A stretch of 64,000 bases of DNA. It comes from Paraburkholderia terricola (GTDB lineage Bacteria > Pseudomonadota > Gammaproteobacteria > Burkholderiales > Burkholderiaceae). Made by a program: the position numbers and the translations under genes. The stretch spans positions 28,380 through 92,379 of the forward strand of contig NZ_FRAB01000026.1 of assembly GCF_900142195.1 (NCBI RefSeq), given 5' to 3'. The first letter of the stretch is position 1, and each line of letters opens with the position of its first letter. This document shows, piece by piece, positions 52,254 to 60,246 of the stretch. The notes under the pieces are model-generated. The model was not told the DNA's origin. It was given only the letters and a program-made list of their open reading frames with translations, and searched no databases.

Positions 52254-52862
52254 ATGACGATGAAGTACAGCGAATTTGAATTCAGGACGCAACCCTGGTT
52301 TGACCAGGATAATTTTCAGGGCTTCAACGAAGTCATCCCGATGAAGACGATGATCATCTGCTGTTTCGATCCGCGAGCGTCGGAAGTACCCCAGGTGGTC
52401 GCCAAACATTTCGGTGATGAGATTTACCCGGGCGAGAACATTCTTGACGAACGTGGCAACAAGATCGGACATACCCGGACGCTGTTTGCTGTTTACTGCG
52501 CGGCAGGTCGTGCCGCGTCAGGTTTGCAGTCGGCCGCAACGATGGACTACCTGTTCAGCGTGCAGAACATCGTCGTCGTCCACCACTCATTCTGCGGCGC
52601 CACGGCCTTCAGGCCTGACCAGCTCATCGGGAAGTACCACGACTGCCATCACACCGACATCTCGACGATGTTCGATCACGATAGTCTCGCGATCATGAAC
52701 TATGAGGAATCGCTCAGGCACGACGTGAAGCTGCTTCGCGACAGCCCTGCCGTGCCGAAACATATCAAGCTGTATGGCTTTTTCTACGAGATCAACAGCG
52801 GTGAGTTGATCGAGGTCGTGCGCGACGTGCCGTCTCGCGACGGTACCGGGCGTATCGCCTGA
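52254..52862 (+). CDS. beta-carbonic-anhydrase-like protein
   Basis: A 202-residue beta-type carbonic anhydrase family protein. The zinc-ligand pattern is recognisable although divergent: Cys37-x-Asp39-x-Arg41 in CCFDPRA and His111-x2-Cys114 in HHSFCGA. The Asp/Arg dyad is kept. It would hydrate CO2, but the unusual motif surroundings (CFDPR for the usual CSDSR) suggest a subfamily with perhaps another role. GGAG lies 8 nt upstream of the start. It is probably a single-gene unit. Confidence 0.78.
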   Translation: MTMKYSEFEFRTQPWFDQDNFQGFNEVIPMKTMIICCFDPRASEVPQVVAKHFGDEIYPGENILDERGNKIGHTRTLFAVYCAAGRAASGLQSAATMDYLFSVQNIVVVHHSFCGATAFRPDQLIGKYHDCHHTDISTMFDHDSLAIMNYEESLRHDVKLLRDSPAVPKHIKLYGFFYEINSGELIEVVRDVPSRDGTGRIA

Positions 52863-52945
52863 TACTTTTCTTGAATCTGCTCGTCTTCTGCCATCGAAGC
52901 ACGCGCGCGGGTATCGCACCGGCAGTGCAGGATAAGCAGCTAATG

Positions 52946-53983
52946 TCAACCGGACTGCATCGGCTCGGCGCTTTTGCCGAAGCGCCGAGCGTACTCTGTG
53001 GGGCTCACGCCGAAGCGGCGTGTGAATGCCTTCCTTAGCACGTCGACGCTGTGGTAACCGTTCCGACGACAGACGTCGTGCATCGATCGCTCGCCAAGCG
53101 CAAGTGAACGGCAAACGGATTCCAGCCGGACGTTTTCGACATATCTTGCGGGCGTGGTCTGCAATTCTCGTTGAAACATGCGTATCAACGTTCTGACGCT
53201 CGTTGAAGCTCTGGCTGCCATGACCTCGACTGTGAGATCCATATGCAGATGCTCACCGATCCAGAGGCATAACTCGCCGAGACCTGGGCTGTGCGCGCTC
53301 TGTGACTGAAGTGCGAAGCTGAACTGCGCCTGTCCGCCGGGGCGACGGAAGAACAGGACCAGATTCTTCGCAATCTCCAAGGCGAAGTCATTTCCCAGAT
53401 CTTCGCTGACCAGCGAGAGCGCGAGGTCGATTCCAGACGATATGCCGGCCGACGTGTACACATTGCCGTCTTTCACCCAGATAGGAGCCGGGTCGACCCG
53501 TACCTTGGGATAGCGCTCCGCCAGGCGCCGTGCCACGCCCCAATGCGTCGTCGCCCTGCGTCCGTCCAGCAGGCCTGCGGCAGCCAGGGCGAATGCTCCA
53601 ACACATATGGAGCACACGCGACGTACTGTCGGTGAGCGGGTCCGGATCCAGTCTATCGCTGCCTGATCGATCTGTTCGAACGTCCTGGAGCCCGCAGTCA
53701 CGAGTAAGGTATCAATCGGCTTGTTCGCATGACCCTCCTGCTCGAGCGTGCTATGGCCTTTGAGGCCAATACCTGTTTCGCTGTCCAGGTGCACATCAAC
53801 CGCTGAGCAAACCAGTTCCAGCACGTATGGGGCAGATTCACCGCCGTGCAGTTGATTCGCCCAGGCGAATACTTCCGCTGGACCGATCACGTCGAGCGCA
53901 TCCACTGGTGGCAGACCCAATATGACGACGCGCTTCTGTCCCGGCTCTGCAGGCGGGGCGACCGGTTTCGTCCGTTTTCTCAT
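52946..53983 (-). CDS. GlxA-family transcriptional regulator (DJ-1/PfpI plus AraC)
   Basis: A second GlxA-type regulator of about 345 residues. The N-terminal DJ-1/PfpI domain contains RRVCSICVGAFALAAAGLLD (Cys at the elbow) and ATTHW. The C-terminal AraC domain includes MAARASTSVRTLIRMFQREL and NGYHSVDVLRKAFTRRFGVSP. The start is uncertain: ATG 53983 or 54010, neither with a clear ribosome site; the frame continues further upstream without support. It is divergent from the HD-domain gene at 54118. Confidence 0.85.
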   Translation of the reverse strand: MRKRTKPVAPPAEPGQKRVVILGLPPVDALDVIGPAEVFAWANQLHGGESAPYVLELVCSAVDVHLDSETGIGLKGHSTLEQEGHANKPIDTLLVTAGSRTFEQIDQAAIDWIRTRSPTVRRVCSICVGAFALAAAGLLDGRRATTHWGVARRLAERYPKVRVDPAPIWVKDGNVYTSAGISSGIDLALSLVSEDLGNDFALEIAKNLVLFFRRPGGQAQFSFALQSQSAHSPGLGELCLWIGEHLHMDLTVEVMAARASTSVRTLIRMFQRELQTTPARYVENVRLESVCRSLALGERSMHDVCRRNGYHSVDVLRKAFTRRFGVSPTEYARRFGKSAEPMQSG

Positions 53984-54117
53984 TGAAAGAGGCGCTGCGT
54001 ATCGGGACATAGGGAGAACGATTGTGGCAGAAATCGTCCGCGATCTGTCAATTGAGCTATTGACGAACCGCCTACACTGGATCGCTCTGTAAGTTCGCAT
54101 GACCCGGAGGGTATGCA

Positions 54118-54759
54118 ATGCGTCAACGTGTGATTGTGGGGGAGGTGAGTGCTCCAGATTCGGAGATCGCCACGAAGGCGGCTTTGCTCGTCGAGCGCGT
54201 CCATTCCAGAGCGATGATGCATCACGTGCATCGGACATGGTGGTTCGCCGAATTCCTGGGTAGGAAGCGAGGTTTGAAATACGATCGGGAAGTGGTGTAT
54301 CTCGCATCGCTGCTTCACGACCTTGGCCTTACGGATGAATTTTCTGCCGACCAACGCTTTGAGGTGGATGGTGCCGACGCGGCCAGCCGCCTTTTGCTGG
54401 CCCATGACTACCCGGAAGCGAAAACGCAACTCGTGTGGGACGCCATCGCGCTTCACTCCGCTGGCGGCCTCGCCGACCGCAAGCAGCCGGAAATCGCTCT
54501 CGTCTATATGGGCGCACATCTCGACGTCTTCGGACTGTTTCTGGACGAAGTCACGCCGTCGCTGATCGATGACACGCTCGCGCTCTATCCGCGCGTTGGA
54601 TTTAAAGCGGCGTTTACCGAAGCGCTGGCTGAAGTCGCCAGAAGAAAACCCCATACGACCGTCGGTACCGGGATCGCCGATATCGGCCGTCGCCATGTAC
54701 ACGGTTTCGAGATTCCGAACGTGTGCGACCTGATTAATGATGCACCGTTTGAAAGCTGA
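54118..54759 (+). CDS. HD-domain phosphohydrolase-like protein
   Basis: A 213-residue HD-superfamily protein. The metal-binding pattern is visible: His in HHVHRTWWFAEF, HD in SLLHDLGLTDEF, and further His in AIALHSAGG. It resembles fungal cyanamide-hydratase-like HD proteins and other single-domain hydrolases; the substrate is unknown. A strong GGAGGG lies 6 nt upstream. A GlxA regulator is divergent from it and may control it. Confidence 0.82.
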   Translation: MRQRVIVGEVSAPDSEIATKAALLVERVHSRAMMHHVHRTWWFAEFLGRKRGLKYDREVVYLASLLHDLGLTDEFSADQRFEVDGADAASRLLLAHDYPEAKTQLVWDAIALHSAGGLADRKQPEIALVYMGAHLDVFGLFLDEVTPSLIDDTLALYPRVGFKAAFTEALAEVARRKPHTTVGTGIADIGRRHVHGFEIPNVCDLINDAPFES

Positions 54760-54848
54760 GGTAGCGCACCGCTGGCGCGCTCTCCGCCAGGGCGGCCGCG
54801 CTCCTGTTTCTGCATTACTAAGGCGGGTCAAGCCGAAGCTGGGATGGC

Positions 54849-54909
54849 GTGTTCCGTGACCTGGCGGGCCGATATCGGTCGGTAGCTATGGATCACCGCG
54901 GTTGGGGTC
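54849..54909 (+). pseudogene. tiny alpha/beta-hydrolase remnant
   Basis: Twenty codons read VFRDLAGRYRSVAMDHRGWG, the strand-turn segment that precedes the nucleophile elbow in alpha/beta hydrolases. Nothing else of the enzyme remains, and the GST gene begins 25 bp later. Confidence 0.4.
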
Positions 54910-54934
54910 CCGAAGGTCAAGAGGAGATGCGCTC

Positions 54935-55543
54935 ATGGCAATCCGTCTTTACGGAGCACAAACAGGCAACAGCCGAAGAGCGGCCATCGCCCTGGAAGAG
55001 GCTGGCATTTCGTATTCCGTCAGCCGGGTGGATTTGAGGGCCGGGGAACACAAGACTGCTGCGTTCCGGGAGCTTAATCCGCGTGGCCTTGTCCCGATCA
55101 TGGTCGAAGAAGGCAAGGCAGGGACGGGCCTCGTCGTTACCCAATCGAACGCGATCATGTTCTATGCGGCGAGTCGATCGCGGGAGAGGCTAACGCCCGA
55201 TCCGGGCCAGGAGGTAGCCTTGTTTTTCGATCGTCTGTTCTATTTCATTACCGAAGTGATTGCGCCGAACGGCAGTGCTTTCGCGCTTACGCAACAAGGC
55301 AACGAACCGGGCGCTCAATTTCTTGCTGCTCGTTCCATCGAGGCGCTCGTTCAGGCCGAACCATTCTTGGTCGACGCCCCCTATATCGCCGGTGATAGGT
55401 TCACACTCGCAGACATCGCGGCCTATACGTGTGCCTTTGCTGTGAGGCAGGACCTCGATTGGTCCGAACTCCCTCTGCTTCGCGCCTGGTACGCAAGGAT
55501 CAGTGCGCGGCCAGGCGTCGTTCGCGGCATGGCAGCTTTTTAG
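54935..55543 (+). CDS. glutathione S-transferase family protein
   Basis: A 202-residue GST. The N-terminal thioredoxin-like domain has LYGAQTGNSRRAAIALEEAGI and the cis-Pro loop NPRGLVPIM. The all-helical C-terminal domain has the capping motif FTLADIAAYT. It conjugates glutathione to electrophiles or reduces peroxides; the substrate is not predictable. ATG 54935 has GGAG 8 nt upstream. Confidence 0.88.
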   Translation: MAIRLYGAQTGNSRRAAIALEEAGISYSVSRVDLRAGEHKTAAFRELNPRGLVPIMVEEGKAGTGLVVTQSNAIMFYAASRSRERLTPDPGQEVALFFDRLFYFITEVIAPNGSAFALTQQGNEPGAQFLAARSIEALVQAEPFLVDAPYIAGDRFTLADIAAYTCAFAVRQDLDWSELPLLRAWYARISARPGVVRGMAAF

Positions 55544-55619
55544 CGCGGCCTTCTTCCAGGCTCCGTGAGAGGCGAGGTGTTTCGCTCAAGGCGAACAGAA
55601 GCTGTCCGCAAAAAAAAAC

Positions 55620-55648
55620 TTGCATATAGGAGCATATGCTTCTATAGT
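55620..55648 (+). promoter_or_regulatory. sigma-70 promoter with MarR-type operator in its spacer
   Basis: TTGCAT (55620-55625), a 17-bp spacer, then TATAGT (55643-55648). A 20-bp inverted repeat, ATAGnAGCATATGCTnCTAT, at 55626-55645 fills the spacer and reaches into the -10 box. It is ideally placed for repression, probably by the MarR protein encoded at 56627. Confidence 0.75.
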
Positions 55649-55693
55649 GCCTCACATGAGCCAATGCTCTTAACCCTTCGGAGGATCAAAACC

Positions 55694-56575
55694 ATGAACG
55701 AATCGACCATTCTTGTAAGCGGCGCAACCGGCCGTACCGGCGGTGCAGCCCTCGACGAATTGCTGCGGATGGGTAAGCGCGTCCGCGCTTACGTGCGCTC
55801 GGATGATGAACGCGCAGCGGCGCTGCGGGCGCGCGGCGTTGACATCGCCGTCGGGGATTTCACCGACATCGACGACATCCGCGCAGCCATGGAGGGTGTC
55901 AGCTCCGCCTACTTCCTTCACCCGATCGCACCGGGGATTGTCGGAGCGGCAGCCTATTTCGCGCTGGCCGCGAAGGAAGCCGGCGTCGCTGCGATCGTCA
56001 ACATGTCGCAGATTTCAGCGCGGCGCGAGTCGACCAGCCATGCCGCGCAGGACCACTGGATTTCCGAGCGGGTCTTCGACTGGTCCGGTGTGCCTACCAC
56101 GCATCTGCGCCCCACATTCTTTGCGGATTGGCTCGTCTATCCGCATTTTGCAAAGCAAATCTGGGCCCGGAAGAAAATCGATTTTCCGTTCGAAAACGGT
56201 CGCCACGCTCCAATCAGCTCGGACGACCAGGGCAGGGTCATCGCTCACATTCTGGCGAATCCGGCAGAGCATGGCGGCAAGACCTACACGCTCCACGGCC
56301 CGGTCGAGATGAACCACACGGAAATCGCCGCAGCCATGAGTGAGGTGCTCGGCGCGACGATCGAATACGCCCCGACTTCGATCGAGGATTTCAAGCAACA
56401 GATGGAGCAGGTGTACAAGTTCCCTCCGTTCCTTGTGCAGCACCTCGTTGAAGTCGCGCAGCACTATCGTGAAGGGGTGTTCCAGGGTACTAACGATGCC
56501 GTCGAGAAAATCACCGGCACGCCGGCGCTTTCGGTCCCGGCGTTCATCGGAAAATACCGGAGCGCGTTTGCCTGA
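55694..56575 (+). CDS. NmrA-family NAD(P)-binding oxidoreductase
   Basis: A 293-residue NmrA-like Rossmann protein. The cofactor motif SGATGRTGGAALDEL is at residues 9-23, and THLRPTFFADWL near 137 is typical of the quinone-oxidoreductase/NmrA group. It probably uses NAD(P)H to reduce quinones or sense redox state. GGAGG lies 9 nt upstream. It is preceded by a promoter whose spacer is a palindrome and followed by a MarR gene 51 bp downstream, suggesting a repressor-reductase pair responding to an electrophile or phenolic. Confidence 0.87.
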   Translation: MNESTILVSGATGRTGGAALDELLRMGKRVRAYVRSDDERAAALRARGVDIAVGDFTDIDDIRAAMEGVSSAYFLHPIAPGIVGAAAYFALAAKEAGVAAIVNMSQISARRESTSHAAQDHWISERVFDWSGVPTTHLRPTFFADWLVYPHFAKQIWARKKIDFPFENGRHAPISSDDQGRVIAHILANPAEHGGKTYTLHGPVEMNHTEIAAAMSEVLGATIEYAPTSIEDFKQQMEQVYKFPPFLVQHLVEVAQHYREGVFQGTNDAVEKITGTPALSVPAFIGKYRSAFA

Positions 56576-56626
56576 CGAACGCGCGAGGCGCCTGGGCAAT
56601 TTAACCAACGTTGAGGAAGACACGAG

Positions 56627-57085
56627 ATGCTGCCGGAAAACCAACCCATCGGGATCGATCAATGCAACTGCTTTACGGTGAGGAAGGCCGCCCGTCAGAT
56701 CTCGCGCCTTTACGACGCTTTTCTCCAGCCGTCCGGCCTTCGCATCACGCAGTTTCTCATCCTGGCGACCCTGAATGAGCAGCAGAGCGCTTCGGTCAAT
56801 GCGCTCGCCGAGCGACTCGACATCGAACGGACAGCCATGGGAAAGATGATTGGCTTTCTGGAGCGCGATGGTTTCGTGACGATGCGGCCGTCTCCCACGG
56901 ACGGTCGCATCCGTATCGTCGAACTCACCCCGGAGGGAACTGAACTTTTTGAACGGGCGGCGCCGCTCTGGCTTGAAGCGCAGCATCAGTTCAGCATCAT
57001 GAACGGGCCCAAAAATGTGGCCTCGCTACGCCGCAATCTTTCGCGGATGAAGGTCGACAATGGGGCGGCTTCTTCCGTCGAATGA
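56627..57085 (+). CDS. MarR-family transcriptional regulator
   Basis: A 152-residue MarR regulator. The winged helix-turn-helix (SVNALAERLDIERTAMGKMIGFLERDGFV) and wing (RPSPTDGRIRIVELTPEG) are clear. Cys14 near the N-terminus (QCNCF, with Cys12 and Cys14 flanking) sits where redox-sensing MarR/OhrR proteins carry a reactive Cys. It follows the NmrA gene and probably represses the palindrome-containing promoter at 55620. GAGGA precedes the start. Confidence 0.88.
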   Translation: MLPENQPIGIDQCNCFTVRKAARQISRLYDAFLQPSGLRITQFLILATLNEQQSASVNALAERLDIERTAMGKMIGFLERDGFVTMRPSPTDGRIRIVELTPEGTELFERAAPLWLEAQHQFSIMNGPKNVASLRRNLSRMKVDNGAASSVE

Positions 57086-57228
57086 TCGCCTCTCTGTTTG
57101 TTTCGTCGACTGTGCAGTTCGCATCGGCCGTACCTTGCGTTGCGATCCCAAACGTAGCCTTGCGATAAGTCAGCTTTGCAAACGGCAGACTGACCGCGCG
57201 AACGGCTTGACCATACAGAGGTAATGAA

Positions 57229-58077
57229 ATGTCGAAGACATGGTTCATCACAGGTGCAGGTAGCGGTTTTGGCCGGGAGCTTGCAGAGCTTCTTCTCCAG
57301 CGCGGCGACCGCGTCGCGGCGACGGTTCGTAAGCCCGATGCTCTCAACGACCTTGCCGCCCAGTATGGCGAACGTCTTTGGGTCGCCATACTTGACGTCA
57401 CGGACAGCTCAGCGGTGCGTGAGGTCATCGACCGCGCGTTTTCGGAACTGCAGAGTATCGACGTCGTCGTAAGCAACGCGGGCTATGCGCTCTTCGGCGC
57501 GGCGGAAGAAGTCGGCGACGCGCAGATCGAGCGGCAGATCGATACGAATCTGCTCGGTTCGATTCAGGTCGCGCGTGCGGCGATCCCGAATCTGCGGCGG
57601 CAAGGTGGCGGTCGAATCATCCAGATCTCGTCGTCGGTCGGCCAGGCGGCGTACCCGACGATGGGTGTTTACGCCGCGACAAAATGGGGCATCGAGGGTT
57701 TCTTCGAAGGCACGATGCCGGAGATCGCGCCGTTCGGCATAGAGGTAACGCTCGTTGAGCCTGGCGCATCGCGCACGAGCTTTGCCTCATCGAGCGCGGA
57801 CATGGCGCAGGCATTGGACGTATATGACAAGACGCCTGCGGGCGAATTTCGCCGCATGGCCGCGACAGCCGGCCTCGCGATGTTTCCGGGCGATCCGCGC
57901 AAGGTTGCGGCGGCGATAATCGCGTCGGCGGACCTGCAGCCTGCGCCGAAGCGGCTCACGCTGGGCAGTGACGCATACGCACTCGTTCACGAAGCCCTGA
58001 CCGAGCGTCTCGCCATGCTCGAGGCCCAGAAGGAACTGGCGCATTCGACCGATGTAAACGAGGCGCCGCAAGCATAG
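57229..58077 (+). CDS. short-chain dehydrogenase/reductase (SDR)
   Basis: A 282-residue classical SDR. Cofactor motif TGAGSGFGRELAELL is at residues 8-22 and SNAGYALFG near 82. Ser in ISSSVGQ and YAATKWGIEGF supply the catalytic set. The longer C-terminus and the YAATKWGIEGF pattern fit the NADP-preferring oxidoreductase subgroup often found next to MarR regulators. The substrate is unknown. GAGG lies 7 nt upstream. It is 143 bp after the MarR gene in the same orientation and may be part of the same stress response. Confidence 0.88.
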   Translation: MSKTWFITGAGSGFGRELAELLLQRGDRVAATVRKPDALNDLAAQYGERLWVAILDVTDSSAVREVIDRAFSELQSIDVVVSNAGYALFGAAEEVGDAQIERQIDTNLLGSIQVARAAIPNLRRQGGGRIIQISSSVGQAAYPTMGVYAATKWGIEGFFEGTMPEIAPFGIEVTLVEPGASRTSFASSSADMAQALDVYDKTPAGEFRRMAATAGLAMFPGDPRKVAAAIIASADLQPAPKRLTLGSDAYALVHEALTERLAMLEAQKELAHSTDVNEAPQA

Positions 58078-58494
58078 CCGCCAGCTACTTCTATACAGAC
58101 CAGCCCGGCGATTCCAGAGATGAGATCCGTGCAGGTGGGCAAATTGCAGCCATTGGGGGTAGGCGATGTTCTCGTGCGGTTGATCGCACGTTCGATGGTT
58201 GGCATCCGCTCATCAAACGCTTTCATAGGTATGGCGACGAAAGCGTTTCACTTCCGTCGTGCCGGCGGCGGGATATACGGAGCTGCATTCATCACCTTTC
58301 CGATTCTCTATCAGATGTATTTCGGCGACACGTCCCACGCCGAAGCTCAGTCCGCGTTGCCCCAAAAGACACGTGGCTCCATTCATGACGTTTGACCTAT
58401 CGTTTTCGATTGCTTGCGAACCTAGGATGACCTCGAGTCTCGAAGACTCAGGTTGTTCCGAATCACACCCAGTTCAACAGTGAGGTACGCAATC
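58078..58494. other. intergenic region
   Basis: About 420 bases with no supported gene. A plus-strand frame at 58120-58395 stays open but has no ribosome site and no recognisable similarity. Confidence 0.4.
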
Positions 58495-58929
58495 ATGGTG
58501 TACGTACTCGAAATGTCTACCGATGCCGATATTCGTCAAACGCAGCTTGATGCGGCGTGGGGGAATGCGGTCACCCGATATTCATGGGCGCAGGTCAGCC
58601 AGGGAGGGCTCAATATCCCCGCTGGCTCGACGATCATCGTCGTGGCGCATGGCAACGACACCGAGATCGGGAACGCGGCTCCCGGCACGGTGGATATCAA
58701 TGAATCTGTCTTTCTCGCCACGGTGCATGCGTGCATGGCTGCGAACGCGGCACCGGCGCGTGTGTATTTGTCCACATGCGGCACGGGCCTTGCCATCTTT
58801 ACGGCAAGGGTCCGTCTTGCGGCGACGCATAACCAGGTGTGGCATGGGGTGCAACTGCTCGGACACCACGATGCAGTCGCCGGCCCGGTGCCGCCCTCGA
58901 CCGCGCTGGCGTGGACCCAGATTTTCTGA
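58495..58929 (+). CDS. caspase-like (clan CD) mini-protein, putative
   Basis: A 144-residue single-domain protein. A beta-strand runs into AHGN (His52), and about 43 residues later a second strand runs into LSTCGTG (Cys95). This His-Gly ... Cys-Gly spacing is the signature of clan CD peptidases such as caspases, gingipain/clostripain and toxin self-processing (C80) domains. There is no signal peptide and no attached domain, which is unusual. GAGG lies 9 nt upstream of ATG 58495. It is flanked by long gaps and stands alone. It could be a free protease, an effector or a decayed domain; the fold call rests on motifs only. Confidence 0.6.
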   Translation: MVYVLEMSTDADIRQTQLDAAWGNAVTRYSWAQVSQGGLNIPAGSTIIVVAHGNDTEIGNAAPGTVDINESVFLATVHACMAANAAPARVYLSTCGTGLAIFTARVRLAATHNQVWHGVQLLGHHDAVAGPVPPSTALAWTQIF

Positions 58930-59509
58930 GGTTGCGGGGAAGGGTGCCAAACGCGATCCGGGCGAGTGCTGCCGGACGCATGCGTCGCGGACGCGGCTGG
59001 CACTCCGCTCGGGGCGATGAAGCGCACGAAGTCCTCGCGACGATGATCCGCGAGCGTGATCTTGATCGACACTATCAGCAACTCACCGGGCTTCTCGATC
59101 CGAACTAGCGCGCCTTCGAATACATGTTCAAGAAGCTTTGATGCGCAGCCTCACGAAACTCCGCGCGTCTCGTCGAGCTACGACGTGATGACCTCGGCAC
59201 ATTCGATCCCGCGACGCATGACCAGCCAGCACCTTCCGCTGGAACCCAAGTTCGATAGTGGGTTCAGCGGAGACTAACGTAAAAACCCGACACAGCAACC
59301 GTCTTGGGCCATTCACCGCAGACTGTGCCGCCAGCATTACCAACAACGGGCGGATTGTGTTTTTTTCCCGCGCAAATCAGCGCCACCCTGACTTTTTGCG
59401 CTGGTCAAATACTCGACATGAAGAGGGATCGCGCAGCTCCGGCGGCTCGTCCCCAGTACTGCCTTCCAGGTCTTCAGTGAAATCATCGTGCAATGCGCAG
59501 GAGCAAACA
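58930..59509. other. intergenic region
   Basis: About 580 bases without a supported gene. Short open frames such as 58971-59108 (ending DRHYQQLTGLLDPN) have coding-like composition but no start signal, so a decayed gene is possible. Confidence 0.4.
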
Positions 59510-60244
59510 ATGACCGTGGCCTTCGTGCTGCATCGCGCCGACGGCGCACCGCTTTCAACCTCGTTCCGCAGGGCGGCGTTCGGCAAGGACGACCCCTTTG
59601 GGCGAATCCGCGAAATCGCGTGGGAAGGACCGGACTCGATGATCGCGGGTCGCGCCAGCCTCATTGGCGAGCTCAACGTCGCGAGCTTTCCCCACCTTGA
59701 AACCATCGTCGTGGTCGAAGGAGAGCTCACGCTGGAAGCGGCCGGAGCGGCCCCGTTGGTGCTCGGTCCGCAAACGGGTGCGGTCATCCGGGGCGGTACG
59801 GCGCTTCGCGTCCGGGCCGAATCCCGCGTGCGTTTCGTGTTTTGCGCGGCCGCTTGCGAGAAACCGACGAAGCGCGGGCTCATCCCCCTGCGCGCCGACG
59901 CCGACTTCAAGCCGTCCGCTTCGCTACCTGCGGAGGTGCTGCTGGGCCCGGCCCCGCAATGCCGTAGCGACAATGTCTTCACCGACGACGCCGCGGAGTA
60001 CCTCGCGGGCACGTGGGATTCGACGCCCTACCACCGGGTTGTTCGCCCGCATCGCGTGAACGAGTTCATGCACCTCCTGGCCGGCAGCGTGCGGTTCGCG
60101 GCGCCGGATGGCAGCGTGCTGTCGCTCCGCGCCGGCGACGCGCTTTTCGTGCCCCGGGGCGCACCGGTCGGGTGGGAAAGCCGCGATCGGGTGGCGAAGT
60201 TCTACGTTGTTCAAAACGTCCAGGCTTCAATCGAGCGAGATTAA
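59510..60244 (+). CDS. bicupin protein
   Basis: A 244-residue protein with two cupin-like beta-barrels: residues about 45-110 (FPHLETIVVVEGELTLEAAG) and about 165-235 (HRVNEFMHLLAGSVRFAAPDG, then GDALFVPRGAPVGW). The second keeps some metal-ligand-like residues (HRVNEFMHLL). It may be an enzyme or an amine/amino-acid-responsive accessory protein. AGGAG is 6 nt upstream. It precedes an FAD amino-acid oxidase-like gene by 2 bp, a pairing that suggests they act on the same amine substrate. Confidence 0.8.
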   Translation: MTVAFVLHRADGAPLSTSFRRAAFGKDDPFGRIREIAWEGPDSMIAGRASLIGELNVASFPHLETIVVVEGELTLEAAGAAPLVLGPQTGAVIRGGTALRVRAESRVRFVFCAAACEKPTKRGLIPLRADADFKPSASLPAEVLLGPAPQCRSDNVFTDDAAEYLAGTWDSTPYHRVVRPHRVNEFMHLLAGSVRFAAPDGSVLSLRAGDALFVPRGAPVGWESRDRVAKFYVVQNVQASIERD

Positions 60245-60246
60245 TC

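Noticed and set aside
58120..58395. 91-codon plus-strand frame between SDR and the caspase-like gene
   Set aside because: No ribosome site, no recognisable similarity, mixed composition; not enough to call a gene.
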